A stretch of DNA of 64,000 nucleotides from Acidimicrobiia bacterium (GTDB taxonomy: Bacteria; Actinomycetota; Acidimicrobiia; Acidimicrobiales; Acidimicrobilacustridaceae). The notes below the pieces were generated by a model. The model made no database searches and had not been told where the DNA came from. It was given only the letters and a program-made list of their open reading frames with translations. The stretch spans positions 54,277-118,276 of the forward strand of contig JAFIEP010000111.1 in the NCBI GenBank assembly GCA_020832495.1, in the 5' to 3' direction. Within the stretch, counting starts at the first letter, position 1. Every line of letters starts with the position of its first letter. A program made the position numbers and the translations under genes. Positions 15,500-24,632 of the stretch are shown here, in pieces.

Positions 15500-17035
15500 T
15501 CAGATCACCACCTTGGGGACCACGCCGGTGACCGGCTCCTCGTGCTCCTCGAGCGGGATGCGCACCTCCACCACGGTGCCCGGCCGCTCGGGTGCTCCGC
15601 CGGCAGCCACCATGGTGATCGTGCCACCCAACTCGGCGTTGACCAGCGTGCGGACGATCGACAGCCCCAGGCTGCCGGTGGTCAGCACGTCGATGTGGTT
15701 CGGCGGGCCCACCCCGTCGTCGATCACCCGCACGGTGAGGGTGGTGCCGTCGTTGGCCACCTCCACCGTCACCGTGCCCCCACCCTCGGGAGGACCGCCG
15801 GGGTAGGCGTGGTCCATCACGTTCTGCAGCAGCTCCGAGAGCACCACGGCCAGCGAGGTGGCCACCGTGGCCGGCAACCGTCCGGCGTCGCCACGGACCA
15901 CGAAGCGCACGGGTCGCTCGGGGTCCACCAGGCTCTCCTCGACCATGCGCACCAGCGGGCGCAGCACCTCGTCGAAGCGCACGTCGTCGCCGATGCCGTG
16001 CGCCAGGGTGTCGTGCACCACCGCAATGGCCTGGATGCGCCGCACCGACTCCTCGATGGCGTCCTTCGCCTCGTCGGTCGACAGCCGGCGTCCCTGGATG
16101 CGCAACAACGACGAGATGGTCTGGAGGTTGTTCTTCACCCGGTGGTGGATCTCACGGATGGTGGCGTCCTTGGTCATGAGCATCCGGTCGCGACGGCGCA
16201 GCTCGGAGATGTCGCGCAGCAGCACCAACGCACCGGTGACCTCGGTGCCCTCGATGAGCGGGAGGCAGTGCAACAAAATGGTGACGTCGGGTCCGTGCTC
16301 GAGTTCCTCGGTGGCCGGACCGCGCTTGGTGAAGGCGTAGCGCACCGGGGCCTCGTCAATGCCCAGCTCGGCCAACCGCATGCCCTCGGTGTTGGCGTGC
16401 ACCCCCACCCGGTGCAGCGCGGACACGGCATTGGGTGACGAGTACTCCACCCGGCGGGTGTTGTCGAGCACCACCACGCCGTCGCCCACGCGGGGAGCCT
16501 CGTCGAAGACGCGGTCGTCGAGGACGAAGGGGAACTGCCCGGCGGCGATCATGCGCACCAACCGGTTGAACAGCTCGACGTAGGCGCGCTCGAGGTCGCC
16601 GGGCTGGCGCCCCACCCACGGGGCCGACTCCCGGGTGAGCACGGCGATGACGTCGCCCTGCCAGCGCACGGGCACGCACAGGGTGCGCACGTTCTCGCGC
16701 AGCTCGGGGTGGGTCCGCTCGGCGTCCATGATCTCGCCCTGCTCCCAGGAGCGGAACACTTCCGAACGCTCCGAGGCGGGGAACACACTGCCCACCAGGT
16801 CAGCGCGGTACAGCGTCTGGCTGGTCAGCGGACGGACCTGCCCGAGCACCACGAGCGACCGACCGGTCACGGCGTCGCCCAACACATCGGATCGGGTCAC
16901 CGGGGCGTAGAGGAGCAGGTCGGCGAAGCACAGGTCGGCCAGCAACCCCCACGAGGCCACCAGTCGCTGCAGGTGGTCGACCGCCGGCCGGGGAAGCGTC
17001 GTGTGCAAGCGAGCGAGCTCGCTGGTGCTGGCCAT
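15500..17035 (-). CDS. pdtaS: Sensor histidine kinase, PdtaS-like
   Basis: 511 aa, soluble. An N-terminal GAF-like domain (about 1-150), a PAS domain (about 175-290, GVVVLDNTRRVEYSSPNAV) and a HisKA_2 dimerisation helix with the phospho-acceptor histidine in IREIHHRVKNNLQTISSLLR. The HATPase domain has the N box LSELLQNVMDHAYPGG and the glycine motifs DDGVG and GSLGLSIVRTL. In mycobacteria PdtaS signals to the antitermination regulator PdtaR in response to nitric oxide and copper; no pdtaR is in the window. The convergent whiB supports orthology. Confidence 0.92.
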   Translation of the reverse strand: MASTSELARLHTTLPRPAVDHLQRLVASWGLLADLCFADLLLYAPVTRSDVLGDAVTGRSLVVLGQVRPLTSQTLYRADLVGSVFPASERSEVFRSWEQGEIMDAERTHPELRENVRTLCVPVRWQGDVIAVLTRESAPWVGRQPGDLERAYVELFNRLVRMIAAGQFPFVLDDRVFDEAPRVGDGVVVLDNTRRVEYSSPNAVSALHRVGVHANTEGMRLAELGIDEAPVRYAFTKRGPATEELEHGPDVTILLHCLPLIEGTEVTGALVLLRDISELRRRDRMLMTKDATIREIHHRVKNNLQTISSLLRIQGRRLSTDEAKDAIEESVRRIQAIAVVHDTLAHGIGDDVRFDEVLRPLVRMVEESLVDPERPVRFVVRGDAGRLPATVATSLAVVLSELLQNVMDHAYPGGPPEGGGTVTVEVANDGTTLTVRVIDDGVGPPNHIDVLTTGSLGLSIVRTLVNAELGGTITMVAAGGAPERPGTVVEVRIPLEEHEEPVTGVVPKVVI

Positions 17036-17122
17036 CGCACCAGTGTGGCTGGCAGCGCCGCCGTTCGCGCAGCCCGCTGCGTGTCGAACGCACCGGCGCC
17101 GCCCGCAGGGAGGGCCGGATGG

Positions 17123-18322
17123 TCAGTTGGACCAGATGGACTCGCCCATGGCCAACAGCCCTCCGAGGTCCGCGATGTCGCGGTCGAAGTAGGGGGCGGC
17201 GGCCACCACGTCGGGCACGCGGGCCAACTCGGCACGTTGTTCGGCCTCACGGGCGGCCACCACCCGGAAGTTGAGGTAGCTGTCGCCCACCTCCTGCAGC
17301 ACCCGGGCCACCACGGCGGGGTCCCCCACCGGGGACTCGGCCGCGCCGACCAACGCGTCGGCCAACGCGGTGGGCTCGCTACTGAGCCGCCGAGCCACCG
17401 TGTCCGCCGCGGGGTCGAGCAGGTAGTCGGGCAGCACCTTGTTGAGCACCACCGCTCCGAGATGGAACGACCGGCCGGCGAGCGCCTCGATGAAGTAGTC
17501 GGCTTCGCGTACCGGGGCCGGCTCGAGCGTGGACACCACCACGAAGGTGGTGCGTCGATCCTCGAGGAGGCGAGTGACCGCCTTGGCCCGTTCCACGAAA
17601 CCGTCGTACATGGTCTGGAACAGGATGAAGAACTCGGCGATGTCCTCGAGGAACTGTGCCCCGAGGATGGTGTCGGCCACCTTGTAGAACGGTTTGGTGG
17701 CCGTGCTGACCAGTCGCGACCGGTAGGGGGCGATGAGCCAGCGCAGCAGCCGGGAGGAGAAGAAGTCGGCCATCCGCTCGGGCGCCTCGAGGAAGTCGAT
17801 GGCGTTGCGGGTGGGCGGCGTGTCCACGATGATCAGGTCGTAGCGACCCGACCCGTGGATCTCGTACAGCCGCTCCATGGCGATGTAGTCATGGCTCTGC
17901 ACGAACTTGCCGGTGATGTTCTGGTACAGCGGATTGGCCAGGATGGCGTCGCGGGTCTCCTCGTCGGGCGCGTGGGCGTGCACCAAGCCGTCCCAGCTCT
18001 CCTTGGTGTCCAACATGGCCGCCCACAGCTCGCCGCGGGGTGTCTCCCCGGCGGCTTCGAACAGCTCGCTGCCCACCCGGGTCTCGACGTTGCCGAACTG
18101 CTCGAGGCCGAGGGCGTTGGCCAGGCGTCGGGCCGGGTCGACGGTGAGCACCAGCACCTTGCCACCCAGCCGGGAGGCCGCCATGGCCCCCAGGGCGGCA
18201 GCGGTGGTGGTCTTGCCCACGCCGCCGGAGCCGCACGAGACCACGATCTCGCGGGCCGACAGCAGCTGCTCGAGCGATCCCATGGTGACGTCTGCGTCTC
18301 GTGGTGCGCTGCGGCGGGCCAT
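17123..18322 (-). CDS. ArsA/GET3-type ATPase, second of a pair
   Basis: 399 aa. Deviant Walker A GSGGVGKTTTAAALG near residue 32, then LTVDPARRLANALG and the switch segment DLIIVDTPPTRNAIDFLEAP, as in the ArsA/TRC40 family. The gene starts 1 nt after the preceding paralogue ends. The pair resembles the Rv3679/Rv3680 ATPase pair of mycobacteria. Metal-binding cysteines of true arsenite pumps are not evident and no ArsB is nearby, so arsenic efflux is unlikely. The cargo is unknown. Confidence 0.85.
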   Translation of the reverse strand: MARRSAPRDADVTMGSLEQLLSAREIVVSCGSGGVGKTTTAAALGAMAASRLGGKVLVLTVDPARRLANALGLEQFGNVETRVGSELFEAAGETPRGELWAAMLDTKESWDGLVHAHAPDEETRDAILANPLYQNITGKFVQSHDYIAMERLYEIHGSGRYDLIIVDTPPTRNAIDFLEAPERMADFFSSRLLRWLIAPYRSRLVSTATKPFYKVADTILGAQFLEDIAEFFILFQTMYDGFVERAKAVTRLLEDRRTTFVVVSTLEPAPVREADYFIEALAGRSFHLGAVVLNKVLPDYLLDPAADTVARRLSSEPTALADALVGAAESPVGDPAVVARVLQEVGDSYLNFRVVAAREAEQRAELARVPDVVAAAPYFDRDIADLGGLLAMGESIWSN

Positions 18323-18323
18323 G

Positions 18324-19271
18324 TCAGTACCCCAACTCGTCGGTGAGTGACTCGGCGATGGTGCCGGTGGCCCGTCGCCCGAAGCTGCGGGTGAACAGGT
18401 ACGGGACGTACATGGTGGGCACCCGTGGGTCGAGTTCGGCCCGCAACCGGTCGAGGTGCTCCGTGCGGCTGCGACGCAACGTCACCGCCAGCCGGGCGCC
18501 AGCCAGCACCGCCTCGACCGGACCGTCGACCACCCGTTCGAGTCCCGCTGCTGCGGCCGGCTCGCACAGGCGATCGAACACCTCTTCCTCGCCTCGACCG
18601 AACAGCTCCGGCAGCACCCGGTTGACGATGACCGCCGCCAGCTCGACGTTGGTCTCCCCATCGATGCGCTCGGCCAACTCCAACGTCTCGGTGACCGGCA
18701 TCTCCTCGGGGGCGGACACGATCACCGCCCCGGTCTGGGCCGGGTCACCCAGGATGTCGGTCATCCAGGCGGTCTGGTCCCGCACCCTCCCCACCTTGAC
18801 CAGCTCACCGATGGCCTGTGGTGCCGCGAGTTGTCCCACCACGTGGCCGCTGGCCGGGGCGTCGACCACGACCAGGTCGTAGTTCGCCTCGCGCGCCTCC
18901 CAGCACAACTTGCCCACGGTGAGGATCTCCTTCACCCCGGGCGCCGCGGTGGCCACGAAGTCGAAGGTGCGCGCCAGTGGACCGATGCGGGCCAGCATGG
19001 GCACCTTGAGCTGCAGCGACAGGTATTCCTTGAGTGAGTCCTCGGTGTCCATGGCCATGAGGAACAACCCGGGCGACGCCTCGCTCGGCTCGAACGCGGT
19101 GGGTTCGGCCTCGAGGACGTCAGCGAGGTTGCCCTTGGCGTCCACCTCGCACACCAGGGTGCGCTTGCCGAGCGACGCCGCGGCCAACCCGAGGGCCGCA
19201 GCCACCGTGGTCTTGCCGACGCCGCCCTTGCCGGTGACGAAGAGCAGTTTGCGATCGAGGAGTCCGGACAC
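18324..19271 (-). CDS. ArsA/GET3-type ATPase, first of a pair
   Basis: 315 aa. Walker A FVTGKGGVGKTTVAAALG at the N-terminus, CEVDAKGNLADVLEAEP (switch I-like), and YDLVVVDAPASGHVVGQL (switch II-like). A C-terminal Arg-rich stretch follows. It lies 18 nt downstream of DUF3107 and abuts its paralogue, so the three form one operon. A heterodimer of the two ATPases is plausible (inference), since both keep P-loop lysines but differ in length. Confidence 0.85.
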   Translation of the reverse strand: MSGLLDRKLLFVTGKGGVGKTTVAAALGLAAASLGKRTLVCEVDAKGNLADVLEAEPTAFEPSEASPGLFLMAMDTEDSLKEYLSLQLKVPMLARIGPLARTFDFVATAAPGVKEILTVGKLCWEAREANYDLVVVDAPASGHVVGQLAAPQAIGELVKVGRVRDQTAWMTDILGDPAQTGAVIVSAPEEMPVTETLELAERIDGETNVELAAVIVNRVLPELFGRGEEEVFDRLCEPAAAAGLERVVDGPVEAVLAGARLAVTLRRSRTEHLDRLRAELDPRVPTMYVPYLFTRSFGRRATGTIAESLTDELGY

Positions 19272-19289
19272 GAGGCGTCGCCGGACGAC

Positions 19290-19523
19290 TCAGGCGCCGA
19301 ACCCGATACGCCGCTCACTGTCGGAGCGACCGATCTGGACGTAGGCCACCTTCCCGGCAGGTACGGCGAACTCGGCGCCGTAGCGGTCGACGAGCCACAA
19401 GGTGCGCTGCTCGTCGGCGAGGACCTCTTCGATCTGGGTGTGGATGGCCTCACGGTCGGCGTCGGGCGCCAACTCGATCTCGATCTCCTTGGCGGTGTGG
19501 ATGACACCGATGCGAACGTCCAC
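19290..19523 (-). CDS. DUF3107 family protein
   Basis: 77 aa with GTG start and GGGAG 5 nt upstream. Begins VDVRIGVIHTAKEIEIEL and contains the conserved core LVDRYGAEFAVPAGKVAYVQIG of this small actinobacterial family. Function unknown. It leads an operon with the two ArsA-type ATPases. Confidence 0.88.
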   Translation of the reverse strand: MDVRIGVIHTAKEIEIELAPDADREAIHTQIEEVLADEQRTLWLVDRYGAEFAVPAGKVAYVQIGRSDSERRIGFGA

Positions 19524-19613
19524 TGGATCTCCCTGGCTTGTGGGGTGGTCGGTTGGTGCTATCGGGTGGGCGCCCCGCCTTGGTCGGAGGCCCGCCTGCG
19601 TAGATCTCCTTGC

Positions 19614-19619
19614 ATGCTA
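19614..19619 (-). promoter_or_regulatory. -10 hexamer TAGCAT for DUF3107-ArsA operon
   Basis: TAGCAT on the minus strand about 90 nt before the DUF3107 start, at the near edge of a gap between operons. This gene has a normal RBS, so a leadered mRNA is expected. Confidence 0.35.
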
Positions 19620-19662
19620 GGCCCGTGGCCCGCTGGTCCCGCCCTCCGGTGCACCACGGTGC

Positions 19663-20499
19663 TCAGGAGGGAGCGGCCTCGGGTGGTGTGGTGGTCGTGC
19701 CCCCCAGCCACGAGCGCAGGGTGGCGGCGTCGGCGACCACCTGGGCGGGATCGTCGTGGCGCACGAATTCGAGGAACGCCCAGCGGTCACCCACCCACCG
19801 GCCGGACCGACGCGCCGCGGCCAGCGCCGGCTCCCACAGGTCGGCGCCCTCGCCGAGCGGGAGTCGGACACCGTCGGTGTCCCATCGGAACACGTGCAGG
19901 TGCGAAAGGTGGTGGCGGACCCGCACCATCTCGGCCAACAACTCCGCCGCGACGCCGCCTTCGGCGGGCTGCCAATAGGTGAACAGGTTGGGTGCGCCCA
20001 CGGCGTCGAGCAGCGCCACGGCCGAGGCGGGCTCCTCGGTGAGGGTGAACGGGTGGTACTCCACCGACACCGTCATGCCCTCCCGCAGCGCCCGGGCGGC
20101 CATGCGACCGAGGTCGTCGGCCATGGCCCGACGGTCGTCGTCGGTGGCGTCGGCAGCGGACAGCCAGCGGCACCACACCCGCAGGTTGGATGCTCCGAGG
20201 GCACTCGTCGTGCGGACCGCGTCGTCGAGCTCGGCCCGGTCGAGCTCCCCCGCTCGGAGATAGGTGCCGTAGGAAGGGCAGACGAGACCGGCCTCGGCGC
20301 ACTCCTCGGCCACGGCGGTGGCCACGTCCAGCGCGCCGAGGGGCACATGGATGTCGGCGCCCCACTCGATCCCGGCCACACCGGCACGATGCGCCACCTC
20401 GATCACCTCCGAGGGTGAGAGTTCGCGCAGGGTGACCGAGCACAGCCCGGGGCGCAGCGCCAGCAGGCCGGTCGGGCGGCGGAAGGGAGGATCGGCCAC
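19663..20499 (-). CDS. Sugar phosphate isomerase/epimerase (xylose isomerase-like TIM barrel)
   Basis: 278 aa; GTG start at 20499, 8 nt after the upstream stop. Strand and ligand motifs of the AP-endonuclease 2-type barrel are present: GLCSVTLREL, AGVAGIEWGADIHVP, VSVEYHPFTLTEEPASA and HLSHLHVFRWD, giving Glu and His metal ligands. Family members epimerise or isomerise keto-sugars or act in inositol-like catabolism. It is last in a tyrS-OYE-dehydrogenase-isomerase run. Substrate not predictable. Confidence 0.82.
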   Translation of the reverse strand: MADPPFRRPTGLLALRPGLCSVTLRELSPSEVIEVAHRAGVAGIEWGADIHVPLGALDVATAVAEECAEAGLVCPSYGTYLRAGELDRAELDDAVRTTSALGASNLRVWCRWLSAADATDDDRRAMADDLGRMAARALREGMTVSVEYHPFTLTEEPASAVALLDAVGAPNLFTYWQPAEGGVAAELLAEMVRVRHHLSHLHVFRWDTDGVRLPLGEGADLWEPALAAARRSGRWVGDRWAFLEFVRHDDPAQVVADAATLRSWLGGTTTTPPEAAPS

Positions 20500-20507
20500 G
20501 GTGCCGG

Positions 20508-21521
20508 TCAGGCCATGCGGCCGAGCTGTTCGGCCCGCACCGGGTACATCGGCGGTTCGCCACGGGCGAACCGTTCGATCTCGGTGAGGGCAGCATCGCT
20601 CAGCCGGCGCAGCTCGGTGCCCTCCGAGCCGGCAATGTGGGGGGTGACCACCACGTTGGGCAACGCCAGAAGCGGGTGGTCGGGCGGAAGGGGTTCGGGT
20701 TCGGTCACGTCCAACACCGCGTCGATGCGACCAGGGGCCACCTCGGCCAACAAGGCCTCGTGGTCCACCAGCGACCCTCGGGCGGTGTTGACGAGCGTCG
20801 AGCCGTCGGCCATGGCGGCGAGCTGCGCGGCGCCGATCATGTGGCGGGTGGCAGGCAGCTCGGGAGCGTGGACGGAGACCACGTCGCACGAGGCGCACAA
20901 CTCGTCGAGGTCATCGACCACTTCGACCTTGAGGTGCGCCGCCTCGTCGCCGGTGAAGTAAGGGTCGTAGACCACGACATCGAGGGCGAAGGGCCGCAGC
21001 AGCTCGATCAGTGTCCGCCCCACCATCGACGCCCCCACGATGCCGACGCGCTTGCCCAGGTTGCCTTGCCGCTGCGCCCGTGCGAACGCGTTGGCCGGCG
21101 GTGGCACACCGCGCAGCCGCTCCCGGGCGCCCCACACGTTCTTGTTCGCCCACAGGATGGCCGCCAGGGTGAACTCCGCCACCGGTACAGCGTTGGCCGC
21201 CGCCGCGGAGGTGACCACGATGCCCCGGGAGAACACCGCCGGGGTGACGATGTCCTTCACCGTGCCAGCGGCATGGGCCACCAACGCCAGGTGGGGTGCG
21301 TCCTCGAGCACGTCGGCGTCGAGGCTGGGACAGCCCCAGTGGGTGAGCAGGACCGTGGCCTCTGCCAGGAGTTCGGCGGCGCGGTCGTCGCTGAAGTCGT
21401 CGATCGCCACCGGGTCCAGCAACTCGGCGCAGGCACCGAGCCGGGCGCGTTCGTCCTCGGTGAGCGCCACCGACTCGAGACCACCGAACATGGCCAACGC
21501 CACCTTGGGTCGACCGGTCAC
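20508..21521 (-). CDS. D-isomer-specific 2-hydroxyacid dehydrogenase family protein
   Basis: 337 aa, GTG start overlapping the upstream stop by 4 nt (GTGA). The NAD-binding block VGIVGASMVGRTLIELLRPF lacks the second glycine of the usual GxGxxG. The catalytic Arg lies in LVNTARGSLVDHEAL, Glu in DVTEPEPLPPDHPL and His in VVTPHIAGSEG. Such enzymes interconvert 2-keto and 2-hydroxy acids or reduce glyoxylate-like substrates. Coupled with the flavin oxidoreductase upstream and the isomerase downstream, it suggests a small sugar-acid pathway (inference). Confidence 0.87.
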   Translation of the reverse strand: MTGRPKVALAMFGGLESVALTEDERARLGACAELLDPVAIDDFSDDRAAELLAEATVLLTHWGCPSLDADVLEDAPHLALVAHAAGTVKDIVTPAVFSRGIVVTSAAAANAVPVAEFTLAAILWANKNVWGARERLRGVPPPANAFARAQRQGNLGKRVGIVGASMVGRTLIELLRPFALDVVVYDPYFTGDEAAHLKVEVVDDLDELCASCDVVSVHAPELPATRHMIGAAQLAAMADGSTLVNTARGSLVDHEALLAEVAPGRIDAVLDVTEPEPLPPDHPLLALPNVVVTPHIAGSEGTELRRLSDAALTEIERFARGEPPMYPVRAEQLGRMA

Positions 21522-23116
21522 GAACTGGCCCCCTCGTCACCGATCCCCGAGGCCGCCCGTTCGGCACGGTGGCGCTTCTTCACCGCCGCCAACTCCACCC
21601 GTTCCGGGAGTTCCTTGTAGTGCTCGTCGAGCGGGTAGCACCCTGACACCAGGCCGTTGCGCGGCGCCGTGGTGCAGTCGGAGAAGGTTCGACACACCTT
21701 GCGACGCGCCACGGGTCGTCCGGCGAGCAGGTCGACGGGCAGCTCGGGATACGACAACACCATCCGGCCGAGCCCAGCCACCGACATCCACCCGTCGGCC
21801 ACGAGCGGTTGGGCAACGTTGCCGAAGAAGTCCTGCAGGTAGGACAAGCCCGAGCCCACCATCGTGAGCTGCGGATGGCGACGCGCCAACTCCCGGGTGG
21901 CCACCTGCATGCGCGCCACGCCCACCAGTGGGTCTTCGGGGGGTTGGTAGCCGTCCGACGGCGGGAAGAACGCGGGGCGCTGCACGTGCGGGTTGAGGTA
22001 CGGGCTCCCGGCCGTGACACACAGCATCGACACGCCGGCGTCGGCCAACCAGCCCACCAAGGTGGACGGTTCGGCAAGATCCACCGAGGCCAGGAGCGCC
22101 GCGTCGGTGTCGCTCAGCCGTTCCGGCACCGACCGCTCCCCCGCCGGGCCGCCGCCACCGGGGCCCGCCTCGAGAACCGACCGGTCGCTGGTCCACGGCG
22201 GGCGCCCGCCGAAGCGGAGCGGCTCGCTGACCGCGTCGGGGGCTGCCGGCTCAGGGACACCCACCCCGTCGGGGCCCGGCCGGTAGGGCACCACGTCGTA
22301 GACGCTCAGTCGCACCCCGATGGCCAGGTCGGGGCAGCGCTCCCGCACGGCAGCCACGAGGTCGAGGTGGAAACGGGCCCGCGCCGCCAGGTCACCGCCG
22401 TGGGCGCCCGACCGATTCGCTGCTGCAAGCAACTCGTGGGCCAGGTAGCCGTGGCAGGCCTTCAGGTCGACGAAATCGAACCCGGCGTCGGCCGCCACCT
22501 GCGCGGCGGTCACGAAGTCCTCGGTGAGCACTGCCAACTCGTCGTCGTCGAGCACCGCAGCCGCAGCGGCCGCCTCGTCGTCGAGGCCGACGCGTGCGTC
22601 CAGCACGGGGTGGCGCAGGGCGGTACGCGGCGCCGGCTGGCCGTCGGGACGCGCCCAGCGGCCGGAGTGGGTGAGCTGGAGGCCGACGAACAGGTCGTCG
22701 CTGCGACCGGTGGTCCGTTCGTGGGCCGCCACCAGCTCGGCCCGGAGCCCGGCCAGGTCGTCGACGCTGTGGGGTCCGATGCACAACTGGTTGGGGTTGG
22801 CCCGACCGTCGTGGCGGACGGCCACGGCCTCGCCACCCCAGACCAGCTTGGCCCCACTCTCACCGAACCGGCGCCATCGCCGGCGGAGCAGCTCGGTGGG
22901 CCGGCCGTCGGCGGTGGCGTCCCAACCCTCCATGGGCAATACGGCGAACCGGTTCCCCACCGTGCGCCCGGCCACCTCGAAGGGCGAGGCGAGGACACCG
23001 TCGGGGGCAGGTTGCACCTCGTCGTCGACCGGCAGGTCCACGTCGAGCTCCGCCAGGCGGGCGCGCAGGGCGTCGGGATCGCCCAGCTTCTTGACCTGCG
23101 GCCAGGTGCGACTCAT
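21518..23116 (-). CDS. NADH:flavin oxidoreductase (Old Yellow Enzyme family)
   Basis: 532 aa FMN TIM barrel. FMN and substrate motifs: NRFAVLPMEGWDATADGRPT near residue 55, LVWGGEAVAV, LTHSGRW (catalytic His/Arg region), DFVDLKACHGYLAHELL, and the late MVGSGLSYLQDFFGNVAQPLVADG phosphate-binding part. It lacks the C-terminal FAD/NAD domain of dienoyl-CoA reductases but carries a Cys-bearing tail (CRTFSDCTTAPRNGLVSGCYPLD) in the place of their Fe-S site, and an insert at about 285-340. Overlaps tyrS by 1 nt. Confidence 0.87.
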   Translation of the reverse strand: MSRTWPQVKKLGDPDALRARLAELDVDLPVDDEVQPAPDGVLASPFEVAGRTVGNRFAVLPMEGWDATADGRPTELLRRRWRRFGESGAKLVWGGEAVAVRHDGRANPNQLCIGPHSVDDLAGLRAELVAAHERTTGRSDDLFVGLQLTHSGRWARPDGQPAPRTALRHPVLDARVGLDDEAAAAAAVLDDDELAVLTEDFVTAAQVAADAGFDFVDLKACHGYLAHELLAAANRSGAHGGDLAARARFHLDLVAAVRERCPDLAIGVRLSVYDVVPYRPGPDGVGVPEPAAPDAVSEPLRFGGRPPWTSDRSVLEAGPGGGGPAGERSVPERLSDTDAALLASVDLAEPSTLVGWLADAGVSMLCVTAGSPYLNPHVQRPAFFPPSDGYQPPEDPLVGVARMQVATRELARRHPQLTMVGSGLSYLQDFFGNVAQPLVADGWMSVAGLGRMVLSYPELPVDLLAGRPVARRKVCRTFSDCTTAPRNGLVSGCYPLDEHYKELPERVELAAVKKRHRAERAASGIGDEGASS

Positions 23117-24465
23117 CAGTGGGCGCCTCCTCCGTCCGCGTCACGCGTTCGTGCGGCGTCGTCCACGCGCACCACGCCCCAACGGCGCTTGCCCCGCCGC
23201 AACAGCACCACCGACTCGTGCAGCAGGTCGTCGGCGCCGACCGAGGCGTCGGCCCCGACACGCGTACCGTTGACGCTCACGGCCCCGTCGGCCACGAAGC
23301 GTCGCGCCTCGCTCTTCGACGAGGCCAGACCCGACACGGCCAGCAGGTCCACCACCGGGATTCCGGCGGCCACCTCGGTGGAAGTGACCGTGGCGGTGGG
23401 CAGGTCACCCACCGCATCGTCGATCTGAGCAAGGTCGAGGTCGCGCACCGAGCCGGTGAAGAAGGCCTCGGTGGTCTGCTCGGCGCGCTCGAGCGCAGCC
23501 ACGCCGTGCAGTCGGGCGGTGAGCTCCCGAGCGATGGCCCGCTGCGCCACCCGACGCGACGGGTCGGCGGCCTGCTCGACCTCGAGCGCCTCGATCTCGT
23601 GGCGCGGTCGCAACGAGTAGTAGCGCAGGAAGGTAGGCGCCATGTCGTCGTCGAGGTTCACGCAGAACTGGTAGAAGGCGTACGGCGACATGCGATCGGG
23701 CGACAGCCACACCGCCCCGCTCTCGGTCTTGCCGAACTTGGTGCCGTCCTTCTTGAGCAGTAGCGGGCAGGTGAGGGCATGCACACTCTTCCCCTCGACC
23801 CGGCGCACGAGGTCGGCGCCCCCCACGATGTTGCCCCACTGGTCCGACGCGCCGACCTGCACGGTGACGTCGTCGTTGCGGAACAGGTGGAGGAAGTCGT
23901 AGGCCTGCAACAAGGCGTACGAGAACTCGGTGAACGACAGCCCCACCTCTCGGCCTTCGATCCGGTCGCGGATGGCGTCGCGACGCAGCAGGTCGTTCAC
24001 CGAGAAGTAGCGCCCCACGTCGCGGAGGAACTCGAGCATGCCCATCGACCCGAGCCAGTCCAGGTTGTCGACGAACACCGGGTCGGGGCCGTCGACGGTC
24101 TCGAGGTAGGAGGTGATGGTGGCCCGGTGGCGGGCCAGGTTGGCGGCAGCCACCTCGGGGTCGAGCAGGGTTCGTTCGCCGGCTTTGAACGACGGGTCAC
24201 CGATCTGCCCGGTGGCGCCGCCGAACAACACCACAGGGACGTGACCGGCCCGGCGGACCCGCAGCAGCAGCGTGATGGGCAGCAGGTTCCCGATGGTCAA
24301 CGAGTCGGCGGTTGGGTCGAATCCGCAGTAGATGCGCCGCCCCGGCTCCTCGAGATGGCGACGCAGTTCGTCGAGATCGGTGGACTGGTGGATGAGGTTG
24401 CGCCAGGCCAGGTCGTCGAGCAGGTCGGGAGTCGACGACGCTGGAGTGGGCTCCGGATCGGACAC
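23116..24465 (-). CDS. tyrS: Tyrosyl-tRNA synthetase
   Basis: 449 aa with GTG start. Charges tRNA-Tyr. The class I HIGH-like motif is in DSLTIGNLLP (Thr replaces the usual His), tyrosine-pocket residues in YALLQAYDFLHL and GASDQWGNI, and the KMSKS equivalent is KFGKTESG. The C-terminal S4 RNA-binding domain holds LASSKSEARRFVADGAVSVNG. First gene of the run with the OYE, 2-hydroxyacid dehydrogenase and isomerase. No T-box or other riboswitch was recognised in the upstream gap. Confidence 0.96.
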   Translation of the reverse strand: MSDPEPTPASSTPDLLDDLAWRNLIHQSTDLDELRRHLEEPGRRIYCGFDPTADSLTIGNLLPITLLLRVRRAGHVPVVLFGGATGQIGDPSFKAGERTLLDPEVAAANLARHRATITSYLETVDGPDPVFVDNLDWLGSMGMLEFLRDVGRYFSVNDLLRRDAIRDRIEGREVGLSFTEFSYALLQAYDFLHLFRNDDVTVQVGASDQWGNIVGGADLVRRVEGKSVHALTCPLLLKKDGTKFGKTESGAVWLSPDRMSPYAFYQFCVNLDDDMAPTFLRYYSLRPRHEIEALEVEQAADPSRRVAQRAIARELTARLHGVAALERAEQTTEAFFTGSVRDLDLAQIDDAVGDLPTATVTSTEVAAGIPVVDLLAVSGLASSKSEARRFVADGAVSVNGTRVGADASVGADDLLHESVVLLRRGKRRWGVVRVDDAARTRDADGGGAH

Positions 24466-24632
24466 GGGCGAGCGGGACTTTCGTCGGGAGGCGGATCGGG
24501 CGCCGCGGCGAACCAGCGGGCTCCGCCCGCCGCATGCGCGACCCAGCGGAACCTACTACCGACGCCCGGCGACCGACCACCGAACGGGGCACCCACCGCT
24601 CGGACGCCGCACCGACGGCTCGGCGTGACCGT

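Noticed and set aside
16709..18346. 545-aa plus-strand frame opposite pdtaS and ArsA-type ATPase
   Set aside because: Antisense shadow; no domain and no RBS.
17123..19271. Arsenic resistance operon
   Set aside because: ArsA-like ATPases lack evident metal-binding cysteines and there is no ArsB, ArsC or ArsR neighbour.
24466..24632. T-box or other riboswitch upstream of tyrS
   Set aside because: Only a simple 6-bp hairpin (24516-24530) is visible; no T-box specifier or antiterminator motif recognised.
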